A stretch of DNA of 17,177 nucleotides, taken from positions 1-17,177 of the forward strand of contig URLV01000027.1 of the NCBI GenBank assembly GCA_900548725.1. The letters run 5' to 3'. Source of the stretch: an uncultured Mycoplasmatota bacterium (GTDB lineage: Bacteria; Bacillota_I; Bacilli_A; RF39; UBA660). Below are positions 15,658 to 17,177 of the stretch, piece after piece. Under the pieces are notes generated by a model. The model was not told where the DNA came from. It searched no databases and was given only the letters and a program-made list of their open reading frames with translations. Position numbers and translations under genes: made by a program. Each line of letters opens with the position of its first letter. The first letter of the stretch is position 1.

Positions 15658-16329
15658 ATGCAGTTAATTTATAATCATAAAGCAAATTTAACAAAAGAAG
15701 AAATAATAAAATATGAAAAAAAATTAAGAAAATATAATGTAATAGTTTTACCAAGTACATGCTTCTTACCATTTTTTAACAAGGGTAAATACATATTAGG
15801 TTCACAAGACATAAGTGAATTTGAAGAAAATAATAGAACTGGTGAAATTAATGGAAAATCATTACAATCATTAAATGTAAAATATTGTTTAGTAGGACAT
15901 AGTGAAAGAAGAATATACAATAAAGAAACGAATGAATCATTAATTAACAAATTAAATAATTGTAAAAAATATGACATCATTCCACTATATTGTATAGGTG
16001 AAAAAAATAACGTTAGTGAGTTAAATGAACAAATAGATTTATATTTAAATAATGTAAACTTTGAAAAAATACATATAATATATGAACCAGTAAAGAACAT
16101 TGGAAGTAATGAAATAAATATTGAAGAAATAAAAAATAATATAAATTACATAACATCATATATCAAAGAAAAATATAATAGAGACATACACTTAATATAT
16201 GGTGGTGGAGTAAATTTAAATAATATAGAACAACTTAAAAATATAAAAGAAATAGACGGACTAATATTGTCTAGAGATGCATTAGATATCAAAAATCTAG
16301 ATAAAATTTACAAAATAACAAACAGTTAG
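15658..16329 (+). CDS. tpiA: Triosephosphate isomerase, short divergent form
   Basis: Interconverts dihydroxyacetone phosphate and glyceraldehyde 3-phosphate. All catalytic residues are present: Lys8 (NHKAN, usually NWKMN), His81 (VGHSERR), and Glu143 (YEPVKNIGS, usually YEPVWAIGT). The phosphate-binding YGGSV appears as YGGGVN (181-186), and the last loop is GLILSRDAL rather than GLVGGASL. At 223 aa it is about 25 residues shorter than the common bacterial enzyme. Start ATG 15658 is preceded by GGAGGAT within the end of pgk; the frame is open to a TTG at 15640 without RBS. Translationally coupled to pgk; ends at a terminator. Confidence 0.9.
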   Translation: MQLIYNHKANLTKEEIIKYEKKLRKYNVIVLPSTCFLPFFNKGKYILGSQDISEFEENNRTGEINGKSLQSLNVKYCLVGHSERRIYNKETNESLINKLNNCKKYDIIPLYCIGEKNNVSELNEQIDLYLNNVNFEKIHIIYEPVKNIGSNEINIEEIKNNINYITSYIKEKYNRDIHLIYGGGVNLNNIEQLKNIKEIDGLILSRDALDIKNLDKIYKITNS

Positions 16330-16353
16330 ACAAATTAATTTTTGTCTTTTTTT
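16328..16353 (+). terminator. Terminator of pgk-tpiA, overlapping the next promoter
   Basis: AGACAAA (16328-16334) pairs with TTTGTCT (16341-16347) around a six-base loop, followed by seven T. It includes the tpiA stop codon, and TTGTCT in its 3' arm is also the -35 of the next gene. Confidence 0.9.
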
Positions 16354-16370
16354 AAAAATTAGTGTATAAT
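16342..16370 (+). promoter_or_regulatory. Promoter of the Ntdp/DUF402 gene
   Basis: TTGTCT (16342-16347), 17-base spacer, TATAAT (16365-16370), 24 bases before the start codon. Confidence 0.7.
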
Positions 16371-16394
16371 AACCTCAAGTGAAGAGGAAATTAA

Positions 16395-16970
16395 ATGAAA
16401 AAAGAAATAAAAATAGGAGACATTTATGAAATACATTGTTACAAACATAATGGCAAGATAGATAGAATTTGTGATGGAGCAATGATACTTGATATAACAG
16501 ATGATTATATAGTTTGTGGAAACTACAGAACAAACCTTACAGAGAGCAACGGAAAGTCTCATAGAACTAAAGAAACAGCAATAATATTCTTTTATAAAAA
16601 AAGATGGTTTAACGTATTAGCGCAGTTAAAAAAATATGGACTATTTTATTATTGTAATATAGCATCTCCATTTATAATTGATGAAAATATAATAAAGTAT
16701 ATTGATTATGATTTAGATTTAAGAGTATTTCCAGATGGCTCATTTAAAATTTTAGATAAAAATGAGTACAAATATCATAGTAAATTAATGCATTACCCAA
16801 AAGAAATAGATAAAATATTAAAATATGAATTATCAAATTTAATAGATATGGAAAGAAAGGGAGAAAGTCCTTTCGATAAAGAAGTAATAGATATGTATTA
16901 TGAAAAGTTTATAAAATTAAGAAAATTAAAGAGTCAATTGAAAGAAATTGAAAAAAAATGCGAAAATTAA
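16395..16970 (+). CDS. Ntdp/YgaC family nucleoside tri- and diphosphatase (DUF402)
   Basis: Cytoplasmic DUF402 protein. The characterised Staphylococcus member (Ntdp) hydrolyses nucleoside tri- and diphosphates with a divalent metal. Seen: the diagnostic core from RWFNV (70-74) through YYCNIASPF (85-93), YIDYDLDLRVFPDGS (102-116) and KILDKNEY (118-125), which supplies the Asn/Asp/Glu metal and phosphate ligands (N88, D104, D106, D108, D121, E124). The C-terminal third is a charged helical tail. Length 191 aa, slightly longer than the Bacillus/Staphylococcus proteins. ATG 16395 follows AGAGGAAA. Its own promoter precedes it and a terminator follows directly, so it is a single-gene unit. Confidence 0.92.
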   Translation: MKKEIKIGDIYEIHCYKHNGKIDRICDGAMILDITDDYIVCGNYRTNLTESNGKSHRTKETAIIFFYKKRWFNVLAQLKKYGLFYYCNIASPFIIDENIIKYIDYDLDLRVFPDGSFKILDKNEYKYHSKLMHYPKEIDKILKYELSNLIDMERKGESPFDKEVIDMYYEKFIKLRKLKSQLKEIEKKCEN

Positions 16971-16999
16971 CAAAAAACACTTGATTTTCGTTTTTTTTT
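16961..16999 (+). terminator. Terminator after the Ntdp gene
   Basis: CGAAAAT (16961-16967) pairs with ATTTTCG (16984-16990) around a 16-base loop, followed by nine T. The left arm is in the last codons of the gene, and the right arm overlaps the -35 at 16981-16986. Confidence 0.7.
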
Positions 17000-17009
17000 G
17001 GTGTAATAT
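16981..17009 (+). promoter_or_regulatory. rRNA operon promoter P1 (candidate)
   Basis: TTGATT (16981-16986), 17-base spacer, TAATAT (17004-17009). Transcription would start close to 17016, at a hairpin GTACTT (17017-17022) / AAGTAC (17029-17034). Confidence 0.55.
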
Positions 17010-17072
17010 TGAACATGTACTTGCAAAAAAGTACGCAAAAATAATCAAATTTAAAAAATTGTAAAAAAACTA

Positions 17073-17101
17073 TTGACACAGAATTTTAAATTTGATATAG
17101 T
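17073..17101 (+). promoter_or_regulatory. rRNA operon promoter P2
   Basis: Consensus TTGACA (17073-17078), 17-base spacer, TATAGT (17096-17101) with TGA extension; the A/T tracts directly upstream (17041-17070) look like an UP element. Transcription would start near 17108. Confidence 0.88.
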
Positions 17102-17177
17102 ACTTATGCACTTAACGAAGAAGTGCGAAATGATCTTTGAAAACTAAGTAAAAAGAATTTGAGTAAATTTTGGCTAG
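17102..17177 (+). promoter_or_regulatory. rRNA operon leader with boxB-like hairpin and boxA
   Basis: Hairpin GCACTT (17108-17113) / AAGTGC (17121-17126) is followed five bases later by TGATCTTTGAAAAC (17131-17144), the boxA-type element present in leaders and spacers of Bacilli rRNA operons, where Nus factors assemble an antitermination complex. The rRNA itself is not yet clearly visible: the last bases (GAATTTGAG...TTTGGCTAG) resemble leader sequence ahead of 16S rather than the mature 5' end. That 16S follows is an inference from the promoters plus boxA. Confidence 0.72.

Noticed and set aside
17150..17177. Start of mature 16S rRNA at the window end
   Set aside because: The bases only loosely resemble the GAGTTTGATCCTGGCTCAG start, with several mismatches and a gap; more likely leader. 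The mature 16S probably starts beyond 17177.

Overview
The window comes from a very AT-rich, low-GC Gram-positive bacterium, most likely an uncultured Bacilli/Mollicutes-related gut lineage of the RF39 type. That placement is inferred, not proven. The evidence is the strong A/T bias, strong AGGAGG and GGTGAT ribosome binding sites, TTGACA/TATAAT promoters often with a TG extension, a CotF-type spore coat gene, and a hybrid kinase beginning YFTIENPD. All tryptophans are TGG, so TGA is not Trp. However, all 17 reading-frame ends I could check are TAA or TAG.

Left part (1-5900): the 3' part of a decaying hybrid histidine kinase (phosphoacceptor His replaced, one-base frameshift in the receiver domain); a YitT-family membrane protein convergent with a DUF6512-like membrane protein; a two-gene unit of a stand-alone ClpB-D1-like AAA+ ATPase and a protein built of about ten 35-residue mTERF-like helical repeats; then, convergent across a shared terminator, a YtqA-type (TIGR01212) radical SAM protein.

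Middle (5900-9770): the Tex transcription accessory/RNA-binding protein, a tRNA-Gly(TCC)-tRNA-Asn(GTT) transcription unit with a good promoter and terminator, a 440-base stretch that looks like a broken-up gene, and an orphan 188-residue protein I do not recognise.

Right-centre (9770-14470): a membrane-anchored Xre regulator with two extracytoplasmic repeats in an operon with lemA; a two-gene spore-coat-type unit on the minus strand; a divergent large acidic coiled-coil protein with a C-terminal LysM-like domain and no signal peptide (spore morphogenetic-type architecture); and a secreted glucosaminidase/lysozyme-fold protein whose promoter holds a perfect 19-bp palindrome.

Right end (14470-17177): a glycolytic pgk-tpiA operon with a divergent short triosephosphate isomerase, an Ntdp/DUF402 nucleoside tri-/diphosphatase, and then tandem promoters plus a boxB/boxA-like leader of what is almost certainly an rRNA operon starting just outside the window.

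The most interesting points are the mTERF-like repeat protein coupled to a pore-loop-defective AAA+ ATPase, and a recurrent promoter design in which the -35 box is embedded in the 3' arm of the preceding terminator hairpin (seen four times).
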